Shown here in pieces: positions 42,548 through 53,975 of a stretch of DNA of 64,000 nucleotides. Source of the DNA: Hysterangium stoloniferum. Taxonomy: Eukaryota; Basidiomycota; Agaricomycetes; Hysterangiales; Hysterangiaceae. A program made the translations under genes and the position numbers. The notes beneath the pieces were generated by a model. It made no database searches, was not told the origin of the DNA, and was given only the letters and a program-made list of their open reading frames with translations. The first letter of the stretch is position 1. Each line of letters starts with the position of its first letter. The stretch spans positions 186,001 through 250,000 of the forward strand of contig WHVD01000003.1 of the NCBI GenBank assembly GCA_015178975.1, written 5' to 3'.

Positions 42548-42769
42548 TAGTCTTGAACGTTTAGCATAGTGCGTAAATGGGGCTCAGGCTTAGAGGCTTA
42601 TACCGGTATATTCGACGTTTAAATGACAAAGATCTCTAGTGCACTAGTTATGAAAGCAGGTTTAACTTCGAAGAGCAAATCAAATCTAACGGGTATCTCG
42701 ATCGATATTACAATGTGGTAACCGCGAGAGGAAGAGGGGGAATCCTCATGAAAGGACCTCGCAGGGCTT

Positions 42770-44085
42770 CTAACGACGCTCTTTCATGCCGCCAAAGGGG
42801 TAGTTGTACAGCAGTATAGTAACGCCAAGTGGTCCAAAGGAAACTGCGTGAAAGTTGTGAAGCATGATTGTAATCAACTAATGGGCGTATTTTCAACCAG
42901 ATAAGCTAGAACAGCTAAAAGCAAAAAGCAGCTGACCTTGCAATTTTGCTCGCAAGGCCAATAGTACCCAAGTGGTATCAGTTAGAATTGCATGCACATT
43001 CCACCGAATCGCCTGTATAATTATCAGCCGCCACCAGATGCAACATATACAGCTGCTAACCTCCATCATCTCCTCTTCTTTGTTGACCGTCCAAACAAGT
43101 ACCTTCTTGTTCGCCGCGTTGCACTGCGCCATGAATCTTTGGCCTTCGAAGCTGCAGAGTGCACCGAATCTACGATGTCTGAGTTCAATAACACGAAGAG
43201 GATACGAAAGAAATAGTATACTCTAAGGAAAATGCATCTACATGCGACCAGAAAAATTCTCTGGCGGTAAATGGGCTTCGACCAATATGAGCACGGCGCA
43301 AATAGGGAACATGTTTCAACGCCGGTTCAATAAAACATGGATGCCAAAGACCAAGGATAAGGCGTGGCGCAAGAGCGGTTTCCCAATTTGGGAAGGTAGT
43401 AAGACAATCGTGCATTGTCAAGAATAAGCGATCTGGATCATTATTAACTTTACAATCAATATTAAGTTTCATGTGCTGGTTGTCTTTCTGAAAAGATATT
43501 ACAGTCATTTGCTGCGGAGTTGTACCTATCGGTAATCAACAATTACACACCTTCATCAAAAGGTTCAAGGTGTCAACGAAAGTCGGGATTGATTGATGCG
43601 GTTCCTTGAGAGTTCTAACGTGCTGCATACCATCCACACCATACCAGTTCTTTTCGTTAATTAGCCCTGAATAGACGATATTAATAAGGTTATTAGTCTA
43701 AAACACACGGCAAAAAAAATTCGCCTTCGGCATCTGTTGTTCGCTTTAAGTCTATCAATGATTTAGTTGTTTAACGTATATATATATATATCAAAGAACG
43801 AGACAAACTGGCGTCATGGAACATAATGAGGACGCTATCCTTGGAAATATGGATATCTGTTAATACAGGTTACCCAAGTGCTAATCAAGCCTAGCATGCA
43901 ATAGAGACATGCCGGTTTCGATTCCCTCAGCACCGTCTTTGATGGCTGCCTCAAAGCTAGCGAGGGTGTTTTCTGGGAGAGACGCTGAAGCCTGTATATA
44001 TGCTGTTTGCCATGAGTTGTCCTTTCAGACAAATTGGTCGTACCCCTCGATGTCCCCAGCACTCAGGAAAAGTTCGAGTAGCCAT
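42770..44085 (-). CDS. PGC1-like glycerophosphodiester phosphodiesterase (phosphatidylglycerol phospholipase C type)
   Basis: GDPD-family enzyme resembling yeast Pgc1, which degrades phosphatidylglycerol on lipid droplets and mitochondria. The start at 44085 gives MATRTFPECWGHRG, where HRG holds the first catalytic His. ASASLPENTLASFEAAIKDG, GIESDV (metal-binding Glu and Asp), SVLIMFHDANLKRTTDAEG (second His), NEKNWYGVDGMQHVRTL and LNIDCKVNNDPDRLFLTMHD follow. After them come APRLILGLWHPCFIEPALK, VLVWTVNKEEEM and ILTDTTWVLLALR. The last exon gives VSFGPLGVTILLYNYPFGGM, a likely membrane anchor, then KERR. Many short exons. The intron at 43667-43724 uses a GC donor, and the intron after FHDA contains a (TA) run. 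It is tandem with the SLC1-like gene. Confidence 0.9.
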
Positions 44086-44328
44086 GACTTTGGGGAGAGG
44101 GTTTAGGTGAGAGGTAAAGGTTATCGGTTGAACGTTCGTCGGTCAGTCCTACATTTTATAAGTGTGTTTTGACGCCAGGAGGTTGGTGTGGGAATTCCCG
44201 AGTTGGTGGTGAAGTAAGCAAAAATATTTCCAAGGGAATGTTCGATTAGTTAGATGTTGTACAAACGTGCGTGCACAGGATGCATACATATCAAGGGTTC
44301 TAAGGGTTGCCTTCTTTCTCAGTATGTG

Positions 44329-45451
44329 CTATGTTGGTCTGTCAACAAACACCATGCCCTCATCGGACTCCGTTTCAGCTCCCACTTCGCTACTCTGATG
44401 CCCTAAACTTGTCGAACTGGAAGTCCTTGCAGAAGCCATAATTTCGACGTTGTCTGCTGACGATGTAGGCTCATTTGCGGGGCCCGGTTCGGTAGCGGTG
44501 GGTTTCGTTGTTTCTTCGTGGGAAGGCTGGACATCGTTTGAATCATGTGTTGAAATTTCTTGTAATGTGTCTTCCATTAAACGATGCGTGCGAATTGCCA
44601 AGTCCGAGATATCTGCGGGTGTCAAGTTGACGGTGGGAATAGGCTCGAGCACTATACATCTGATCAACATAGGCACTCCGCATATGTTAAGGTACTCACC
44701 ACGAATTCTCAACCTTCCACTTTCGAATTTACTGGATCCATACAGTCTCGAATAATTCTCACAGACCACTGGCACTATGGGGACGCCGGCCTGTACGGCA
44801 AGATGGAAGGCTCCTTTCTTGAAGGGTAACAGTTTATTCTCCGACCGTAATGTCCTGGTACCTTCTGGGAATAACCATAGAGATATTCTCCGGTTTTTCA
44901 TCGCATCGCCTGCCGCAGCAAGTGATTTTACTGCATTGACGTTGTTTGACCTATCGAGGAAAATAGCGCCAGATGCGGTGAGATATTGGCCAAGGAAAGG
45001 CACCCATTGGAGTTCTTTCTTTGCCACCATGGATGCTCTATCCGGAAATATACTACAGCGCGATCATCTCTGAGCATCGAGACTTCGATGTGGAATATAC
45101 GCAAGCTCACCGTCCTAGATACAGTATGTCTAACATGCTTTGGTGATTCCCGATTAGGACAGCAGGACATGTCGTTTGGAGCCAATGCTCTCCCTCCACA
45201 TCGAACGAAATACCTAAAGCAGGTCCTGCAATGGCATAAAATGTCCTTGCTGTGATTTGATTACTTTTATAACGGCGACCGGCCAATATTGCTCCAACTG
45301 AGGCCACAGCACCGAAAACCGAGCAAAGACTCAGTGTGGATAGATATATAGCAAGGCGTATGTAGTACCTTCCTACTGAGGAGCGAGAAGACACGGAATG
45401 GAGGACTAATAAAGGTAATGACACGTAGGTCACTGACTGGAGGAAAGACAT
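44329..45451 (-). CDS. SLC1: 1-acyl-sn-glycerol-3-phosphate acyltransferase, SLC1 type
   Basis: Converts lysophosphatidic acid to phosphatidic acid in the ER membrane. Two exons, 45111-45451 and 44329-45052, give 354 residues in phase. Membrane helices fill the N-terminal 90 residues (YIRLAIYLSTLSLCSVFG). Motif I is intact, IGNHQSMLDILYLGR, with catalytic His and Asp. Motif II is GAIFLDRSNN, motif III LWLFPEGTR, and motif IV GVPIVPVV. A Ser/Glu-rich tail of about 90 residues, probably cytosolic, follows residue 265 and ends MVFVDRPT. It diverges from the unknown gene at 45652 with a 200-bp gap. Confidence 0.94.
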
Positions 45452-45651
45452 TAAAATTATTTGTCGCTATTAATGATGTTAACAAACGTGTCGACGTAGT
45501 GTGATCGGCTGACGCCTTCTACCCGGAAGATCTCTGCACATCTGCGTGACGTGCGTGACCTAACGCGTCTCTACACTAATCTTAGGGGAATATTGTCTCA
45601 TGACCTTCATTCAAGAAGAGTCAATCTGATAACATAACCACAAGGTCAGCA

Positions 45652-46613
45652 ATGTCCTCACGCGTCGCAGGACCAGTCAATGCCAAGGTGGCCGGACCTG
45701 ATAAAGGGAGAACTTCGTCTGACAGCACGAAGACGCGCACACTTAATGCTGCGCTTCAAAGGAAACCTGCACCACCCATCATGGTTGCAAAGCATACTGG
45801 TACTTCATCAATTCGCGTACGAAAACCGAACTCTTCTGAAGCAACAAAGCGAATGGATGGAATGCCAACGGTGAATCTACTTGACATCGCTTCTCAGTTA
45901 TATCCCTGGATGTTTATGTGCCATTCCATTACTGAGGCATCCAAAACTTCTGAAGCTGAATTCGAGGTTGGGATTTAGTAGTCTTGCTATGGTTGATTGT
46001 CACTCAACACGGAATATTTAGACACAGCTTATGGGTCAAATGAGAGAACTTGAAGCAGAAGAGGAAGCCTCTCATGAGAGTCGTATTCGATACCAAACTG
46101 AAAGACAGATCACGCTATTGGATGAAATATCTTCTGAACACGTGGGTTCTACTCAGTTAACAAGATAGGTCTGGAAATATTCACCCCGCACAGATGTGTC
46201 GTTTCTTGCCAGATTTAGTGCGGCAGATAATTCGGTCTGATGAATATTGTCAAAATATCACCGCAAGCGCCCTTGAAATATCAAAGGGACACAAGCCTGA
46301 TATGCATACCATTAGAAACCAATTCCGACTGATAAGTGAATTGCATCGGACTTCATCTTTCGGAGGGTCGTTTACGCCTTCGTGTTTAGAGAGTGTTCTA
46401 CAAGACTTATCCACCGTTCGGAACACTGTGGGCGCCATGATGCGCATGGAGAATGTGGGACCGCATTTGTTATCAACGTTGGAAGGTTTCTGTATGTTGC
46501 TGGACACTAGAACAGAAAATCTTGTCTTGTGCGAAAAAATTTTGACAAGCGTTCGAGAAAATGAAAGAGCCATACAGCATCTGAGAAGTTTGGAATTAGA
46601 AAATGATATATAG
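45652..46613 (+). CDS. Unknown helical protein, possible coiled coil
   Basis: Three exons (45652-45966, 46022-46141, 46194-46613) close in phase to give 284 residues. Not recognised. Residues 1-70 are basic and Ser/Thr-rich, likely disordered. From about residue 75 (VNLLDIASQLYPWMFMCHSI) to the end the sequence is helical and charged: MGQMRELEAEEEASHESRIR, then FLPDLVRQIIRSDEYCQ, then the closing SVRENERAIQHLRSLELENDI. No enzyme motif, zinc site, signal peptide or membrane helix. The pattern fits a structural subunit, for example of a spindle, kinetochore or augmin-like complex, but I have no specific match. Confidence 0.75.
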
Positions 46614-46656
46614 ATTATTTCTCTCCTTTATTTACACGGATTTTGTTTGATGAACA

Positions 46657-49411
46657 ATGAATTCATTTTTGCACTCGGTCTTTGAGACAATTCCTTTGCT
46701 TATGTCAGCCGAAAGTCAGGACTATCCCATCATGGCTCTTTTGGGGGAACCCTACTTATTAACAACTTATGCCACACCCTCACAAAGCACATTAAAGGTG
46801 CCCGAAGGCTCCCAAAAGGCTAAACTACGCAGTGTTTATGCAGCTTGCGGTCGCGGAGCTCACGGAGAAGACTACACAACTCTTACAGTGCAAGGGGACG
46901 GTATTCACGTCCTTCATGTACGATCCTATCTTCCTCAGCAATGCACTGCTAAAGATCAATACAGTTAGCGACTATGCAGCCGATCATCTCTCGAACGTTA
47001 GGTCCATCCGTTTTTTTTGTAGCACCTGCTGCGACCCGGTTCGAAGGTACCGAAACAAGCACAGTGTACGCCGTAATACATTCCGACGGTACAAAAAAGT
47101 TGGAAACTGGTCGACATGTGTGGATATGGAAGGAGGACATCTCTAGACATTCTGAAGGTCGTCCAGAGCCCAGGAAATCTGTCGTTGTACGTATAGCATA
47201 TGAATGCTGCCATGGACACTCAAGTAACCTTTCTGCAGTTCCCCAGACCCGTTGAAGCGCTCTGGATCCATCCTGCTGTACCCTGTCATCTCATTGCTGT
47301 TTCAATCTTTGGAGACATAATGACAATGTCAGAAGAGACGCAGGTCGTAAATTGGGAACGGCCGAAAAAGGAATCAGGGTTGGCAAGGGCGGACAATAAT
47401 TCGACACGCAGCTTCGTGTTTGCAACAGAAGAATGTTTATTTCTTCCTCACCGGTGGAAGGCTGTCAAAGGCGTTGCAATTCTTTGCTTCATCCAGACCA
47501 CGAAATACTTACAGCTGCAGGTTAAAGTAGTTCACCCTCTTGGCGACGTTGAAACGGCTACAGAACATAAGATGGGACTCAAGGTATTTGACTACTTCTC
47601 TAACCTCTCCTCTTCAGTACTTACTAGGGTTCCTAGGACGTTGCAGACATCACCTGTGATTCATCCGGAGTCATTACCGTTCTATGTGCGTGTGTACCTC
47701 TTATAGTGAGCAATAACTAGACTATACCTTTCTTCAGCTAGTACAGGAGAATGGGAACAGTTTAATTTGGATGATTACGGTCTTAACCCCACAAAGACAC
47801 TGCACATATCTTCTTTGCCGTTTAACAGTGATAAAAATTCCATTAGCACACAACCTTCTATTTTATCCATTGGATCATCATTCATTCTCATGGCTAGATT
47901 CGAAAAGGCATCGTCTCGGGACGTTATCCTCCTAGTATGGGATGTACAATATGCCGTGGTTATCGCCTCCCAGAAAGTTTCGCTTCCCTCAACTTTGGGG
48001 TTGGATGCCGATTCACTGCCCACATTAGAATTAATACGGTCTACGTCACAAATTCTACTATCTGTCTCACCATTTGTAGTGGCTGCCGGCAGGGATCGTA
48101 CAGGAGATGCCGTTTCGTCCCGTTCGGCCGTATTTATCGTTCCCATCACCATACCCGCATCGTCTAGTATTGCGCTAGCAATGGGAAAGTCGATTTTTAC
48201 TCAAAAATGGCTTCGCACCGCTCATGCACCCATATGGGAGGATCCTGGACGACGACAAGTCTTGCGTGCTGTGAAAGTTGCTCAAGAAAAAGAACTTCCC
48301 GACAGCGCCGATTTATCTTTTTTTACCTGGATCGAGACCGAAACTTCTCGATTAGAGATGCTGAAATCGAATGCAGCCTCTAATGAAGGCGAAGATGGGG
48401 CTCCTGCCAACATTTCGAAGGGTACACACAAGCCGAAGGTAATTTGTAACTTTGGCAAACATAACTGCTAACCCTAGTTAGGCTTCAAAACCCCGTTTAC
48501 CCCGCCAATTCGTATCAGACATGATGAATAGTGTTCTGCAACCTTCTAAGCAAACAGACACACCATATTCTTCAAAAATAGTGCAATACATGATCAAGAA
48601 CAAGGCCGTATCTCATGATATGGTCGAAGGCGGATTAATCCCAGCGCTGAGACGTCGTCGAGATTGGGTAAACACCCCCCTACCTCTCTATAGCCGATTT
48701 ACTTATGATTTTTGATAGGATTCAATCTTCCTCGCATTACGCTTTGTGGCTGATTTACCAGAGAATCAAATCATGCAGTTACTAAGTGACATTACCCAAC
48801 AACACCGGTCTGGCTCAGACGTTATGATGTTAGGCTCTGATATGCCAACCCTGATTGATTTTCTGGCGTTGCTTGTCAATTACCGAATGTCTACTTCCGC
48901 TGCGTGTCTTGCTTTGAAAACTTGCCTGTCAGACGTCCGCGATTTAACTAGTATTCTCGACATATTAAACGGGTGGCTCCTTCAATGGAATGAAAGTGGT
49001 TCAGATTTAGTCGGATGCACTGATGAGATGACGGAGGACGGGGAGACAATTATATTACCTCGATTAGACTCCGTAAGGATAATCCCTTCTATAATAACAC
49101 TTGATACTAACTTGGAATAGATCACAACATTCCTTCAAATTCTCCTAGACGCCCATTTTCTTACCTTGCTACATCACCCACCTGCGACTGAGCTTATTCG
49201 ACAAATGTCTCGGCATCTCGACCGACAGCTGGGGGTTGTCGATGATTTAGATCGCTTACATGGCGTGCTAGAAGCATTTGTACGTGTACACACGCTCAAA
49301 GCCCATAGTCGTGTGCCAAAGGAGAGCTCTGCTCGAAAAAAACGGAAAAAGGCCATAGAGACCACAGGACTGTCCATTGGCATGTATCAACTAGAGGAGC
49401 TGACGCTATAG
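46657..49411 (+). CDS. NOL11/UTP8-like U3 snoRNP (t-UTP) component
   Basis: Nucleolar protein of the transcription-linked UTP subcomplex of the SSU processome, needed for pre-rRNA transcription and early processing. The N-terminal half is a WD-like propeller: TTLTVQGDGIHVLH joins PIISRTLGPSVFFVAPAATR after a 59-bp intron, then VEALWIHPAVPCHLIAVS. The C-terminal domain matches the NOL11 end in order: ITTFLQILLDAHFLTLLHHP, RQMSRHLDRQLGVVDDLDRL, a basic stretch ARKKRKKAIETT, and the closing GMYQLEELTL, which corresponds to GLYSIEVLEL-type ends. About ten exons. With NOP14 this is the second SSU-processome gene in the window. The family call rests mainly on the last 110 residues. Confidence 0.75.
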
Positions 49412-49504
49412 GATACATTATATATTGAATTCAAAGTTGGTCGTACCGTGCCGGAAAATACATTCAGGTATAATCATAGATTGTGCTCTTACTTTATGAC
49501 GGTC

Positions 49505-50682
49505 CTATTTCCTATTGACCTTACGCTTCTGTGCGCCATCCTTTTTTGTTTTATTGGGAGATGCGGCGGGACTAGCAACGATATCGGTTTCCGGCTTCTC
49601 AATGGCAGGCTTGTTCATAACACGGGGTGTTTTGGCCAATTTTGGCGCAGGTTTACGATGGAAAAGAGTAAGCAGTAAAGAGCCTAGGCCACCGGTTATA
49701 AATAGAAACATCCATCGGGGTATCATTGACATGTAGATGTAAATCTGTTCCTGTATGATGGCAAATTTATCCAAGATGTACTCTCTGTGAGAGACATGGC
49801 CAATTTTAGATAAATCTTTCAGAATGTGACTTGATAACTTACTGGCTACCGCCTGGTGCCCAAGGACCACTCCAAGGCTGTATGCGCTCATACGTCTTGT
49901 CGAGTAAGAATTGGCGCATGAACGGAGCTTTTGCACCAATTGACTGAGGTTGGAAGAAGCGCAAAGTTTTCCCTCTATCTTTGGCAACTATTAACATAGG
50001 TGCTCTGCAGACAAATTGATAAGCTATCTTCCATATAGTTGCTAAACAAGAACTCACTTCCAAACGCCCCACTTTGTAGTCAATCTTGTCACGTTCAGAT
50101 AGTCAATCCTTCCCCAACGGACATGATGCAGATCATTCTCTTCGAGAGTCGTATTGTAAGCGGCATTGAATTGCTCGTCAACGAAAGCGGATATGCCCGC
50201 CCTTTGATTGCTTGTGACAGTCCTAGATGAAATACGATTTGAGAGATTGAGGATACCAGTTAGACATTTCAGACCTAGACCCACACAATTATAAACCATA
50301 CACGATCAGCCTCCTCTTCTGGAGTAGCGAAATTTTCGTTGAATAATAATTCTTCATAATTGCCGTCTGTTATCATTGGAATCCTCTCATCCCAGGGTAA
50401 TATAGACTTCTTCTTGGCCTCTGCCAAGTTATCCGTAATGTTGATCCCAGCCTTAGTAAACAGACTACCGATAGGACCCTTGGTAAGGATATTTGTCAGA
50501 GAAAACCCCTCGAAGAGCGACTGACGTCGCTCTTCACTAGGCTTAAATCCCACTGGAGTGGCCACAGGAGGAATATCTCTTGTTTTGGGTTGCCCAGGAG
50601 ACCACCCGGGGGAATACTCATACGCGTTTGCACCCAGGAAAGTGCAAAGTGCAAAGCAATGGAACATTTGAGCTAGTAACAT
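49505..50682 (-). CDS. ER-type thioredoxin-fold membrane protein without CxxC
   Basis: Signal peptide at the start (MLLAQMFHCFALCTFLGANA). A linker with FKPSEERRQSLFEGFSLTNI follows, then a region with thioredoxin-like order: ADR-TVTSNQRAGISAFVDEQFN where the active site would be, WGRIDYLNVTRLTTKWGVW, and KAPMLIVAKDRGKTLRFF, where AP matches the cis-Pro strand. No cysteine stands at the active site. A membrane helix follows (MFLFITGGLGSLLLTLFH) and a Lys/Pro-rich cytosolic tail ending KKDGAQKRKVNRK. This topology recalls TMX-type or redox-inactive PDI relatives. Four exons. The thioredoxin assignment is from fold order, not strong identity. Confidence 0.7.
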
Positions 50683-51239
50683 GGCTGTTGGGTGGGTACA
50701 CTGTGTAACCAGATTACCAGATAAAGTGGGCGTCTATTCTATCGCCGAGACGCCTGCTGTATGGGACAATCCAGCGAGACTGCTTTACCTAAACAAACAA
50801 AATGTAAGGTTTGGTGCGGATGACACAATAGTAGAATGCTCCATCCAGTGACATGAGGCTGATGATACATGTATACAAGTACAAAAGTATTTTCTTAGCT
50901 TTGCACTGGTTTTTCACTCAGTCCAAATCCAAATTGAACAGATTCTGGTGTTGGATGTGTGCATTGAGTGAAAAAAAAAAGACAACGTAGTATGTATCTC
51001 AACTTTGATAACAACGGTTGTAAATTATGTAATTGCCCCAAACCTTCTCCTCCCCGACTCGCGCAGTGGACGCAAAGTTTTTGGTGATTTTATTCATTGG
51101 ATTGGATAGCAGGGTCTATTTTGAGTTCTATCCAATAATGGGGGCATCTACGCGGCTCTGCTTGGGGCCGAAAATTGGAGACTTTGCCAGAACAGGAGAT
51201 TGGCGGCATCGCTTGCTTGACGTGCAATAATCAGGTACT
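50683..51239. other. Divergent intergenic region
   Basis: Promoter space between the Trx-like gene (-) and KEX1 (+). It includes an A-run near 50970. I see no gene or RNA element. Confidence 0.6.
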
Positions 51240-53743
51240 ATGCGTCCGTCATGGCCATTCTGTGCCATTTACCTTTCAACATTAGTTCAACTTTGCCAGA
51301 ATGTATACGCTGCCCCAACAAGTCAGTTTACCCTGCAAGTCTTGTGCCAGCTCACAGTGCTAATGAAGGTCTTTAGCTCCATCTGCAGCGTCGTTCTACG
51401 TTCCACGACTACCAGGGTTACATGAAGATCCTATTAACCCATTACACATATACGCCGGGCATATACCTTCTGATCCAAAAGCTCGCACGGCTCCGGCAAC
51501 GGCTGTGACAGCACACTTATTCTTTCTTCTTGTAAAAGCTCGGCGCACAACTGATAGAGAGAGGATTATTTTCTGGTTTAATGTGAGTATGTACTGGATA
51601 AGACGTCCATTACTAATAATATTTGAAGGGTGGTCCAGGTTGTTCCTCGTTTGACGGTGCAATGATAGAAATGGGCCCTTTCAGAGTTGACGGGAAAGGC
51701 GGTCTCTTGCGGATCGAAGGTAGTTGGGAGGAATATGCGACCGTCGTATTTAGTGAGTATTAACGCAATCACGTATACACGCATCTCATAAATCTTATTC
51801 AAGTTGACCAGCCTGCCGGAACTGGCCTGTCGTACACTTCTACAGACGAATTCGTACATGAACTATCCGATGTACGTATAAATATGTATTCTGAGCCACT
51901 ATTTATCTAAAGATAAAACAGAGTGCGGAACAAGTGGTTGAATTTCTACGGAATTTCTATAATATTTTTCCGGAATATAAGACCGTCGATGTTCGCATGC
52001 CTATTTGAATGCGCGTGTGTGTACTAAGCATCACTTTTCAGACTTACCTGAGCGGCGAAAGTTACGCTGGCCAGTTTATACCATACATTGGTACGTGCCA
52101 TGATATCGTAGTAATAATGTGGTATTTTATAAAGATTTTTTTAAGCCAATGCTATACTTGAATCTGACCTACACATATCTCTGCGTGGCGCTGCTATTGG
52201 AAATGGCTGGATGGACGGTAGGACACAGTATGCATCGTTTTTGCCGTTCTCGGTGAACGTGGGTTTGTTTCGAGAAGACTCGCAGGTAAGGCTATTCCGT
52301 AAGGAATTATTCCCTGACCAACGACTTTTTCATATCTGTAAAGTTATATCAGCAAGTCTCCGACGTTACTGATCGTTGTATAACATTTATCAATGGGACC
52401 TATGGGCCATCAGGCCCAATGCCACCTTCAATACCATTTTGTGAACGGATTTTAGGCGACATCGTGAGTGAGTTGACTCATGAGTATGGCTTCTTCCTCC
52501 TTTTTGGGTCCCCTGGACTAATACTTAATAGCGTCAATGGTGTACCTACGTGTCTAAACATGTACGATGTGCGGCTTACCGATACCTCCCCCGCTTGTGG
52601 AATGAATTGGCCCCCGGGTTTATCCGATGTCAAGACATATTTGGGAGTGCGTTCGACGTTTATGTTTACCCCTTTCATTTTCACAAGTGCTTGCAGCGCA
52701 GGGATGTTGTCAGCGCGCTTCATGCGAGTGCGAAATCCGAATCTTGGCAAGAATGCAACGGGCGTGTGCACCAGGAGCTGCGAAACGACAAATCTCCTTC
52801 ATCAATCGGTTTATTTCCGAAGTTACTCCAGCAAATCAAAATACTGCTTTTCGTTGGTGATCAGGATCTCATGTGCAACTATTTTGGTGTCGAAATGATG
52901 ATTAACGCTTTAGAATGGAATGGCCAAACCGGACTAGGCGTTCGTAAATGCTACTTAAGATCATTTATCCCTGTTAACAAACATAACATAATACAGGATG
53001 CCAAGACGCAAGGTTGGTCTGTGAATGGCAGTGACGCTGGAACATGGGTAGAATCACGAAACCTAACTTATGTTAAAGTCTGTGCAATCCCATTTTACGA
53101 GCTGGTAGTAAACTTACTCGTACTCCCCAGATTTTTAACGCATCTCACATGGTGCCGTATGACGTCCCACACGTCGCACATGACATGATACTACGTTTTA
53201 TGGGCGTTGACTTTTCTGCTATAACGGGCGGCAGCGCTCAGATAGCCAGCAATGTTGGCTTGGACTTTAAGCCGTCATTCAAGCCTGTCGTCGATGAAAA
53301 TAAACCAGAAACAGGAACAATCATTCCTGGGATTGTTAAAACGCCTGAACAAGATAAGGCTATGTGGGAAGGTATGTGTGTGGCGTCTGTCCGCGAGTTG
53401 AAATGACACATAATGCCTGACTTTAGCGTATTATAACGCTGGATCAGCTGCACTTGTTTTGGTCCTCATCGCTTTAGCTATCGGGATATTCTTGTGGTTG
53501 AGATCTAGACGACGGCAAAAATACGGCACACAATTTGGAAGGAGTGACTACGTTGACGAGGTTATTCCGTTGCGTAGTAATAGGGCTCCTTCGCCGAACG
53601 GTCATAGACAAGATGATGACGCAGACGATGGTCGCAGACGGAAGGGTAAAGAACGGGCCCAGCTAAGTGCCGTCGGAGAGCCCATCTTTGATGTTGGAGG
53701 AGACAGTGACGGAGAAGACGAAGAACTGCGTCGGTCACGGTAA
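51240..53743 (+). CDS. KEX1: Pheromone-processing carboxypeptidase KEX1
   Basis: Late-Golgi serine carboxypeptidase (S10) that trims C-terminal Lys/Arg after KEX2 cleavage. The signal peptide starts at 51240 ([20 protein letters not shown]). The mature part begins [20 protein letters not shown]. The catalytic Ser is in [15 protein letters not shown], the Asp in [15 protein letters not shown], and the His in [12 protein letters not shown]. Substrate-region block [20 protein letters not shown] is intact, as are the usual cysteines. The single membrane helix is [18 protein letters not shown] (about 53448-53500), then a basic stop-transfer RSRRRQK and an acidic cytosolic tail ending DEELRRSR. Many exons. 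A pre-exon splice CA|GTTTAC joins the signal peptide to [12 protein letters not shown]. Confidence 0.94.
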
Positions 53744-53975
53744 TAATATTAATATTCATACTAGAAATTATACTCTACAAATTTGAGTCATGACACACCC
53801 TTTGTTTAATATTGCTCGCAGTCATATCACATACAAGTACAAAGATAAAGTGTTCGCAGTCTAAACGGTGAATGGATGCGAGTAAAGTAATGCAAATGAA
53901 GAACCATTGAAAAGCGTAGGAAGTGTGGTTGTGATGATGGTGTCGAATAGATACATGTACGTGAAAAAGTTATTA

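Noticed and set aside
43776-43795. (TA)n run as a possible promoter or repeat element
   Set aside because: It lies inside an intron of the PGC1-like gene; short and of no special structure.
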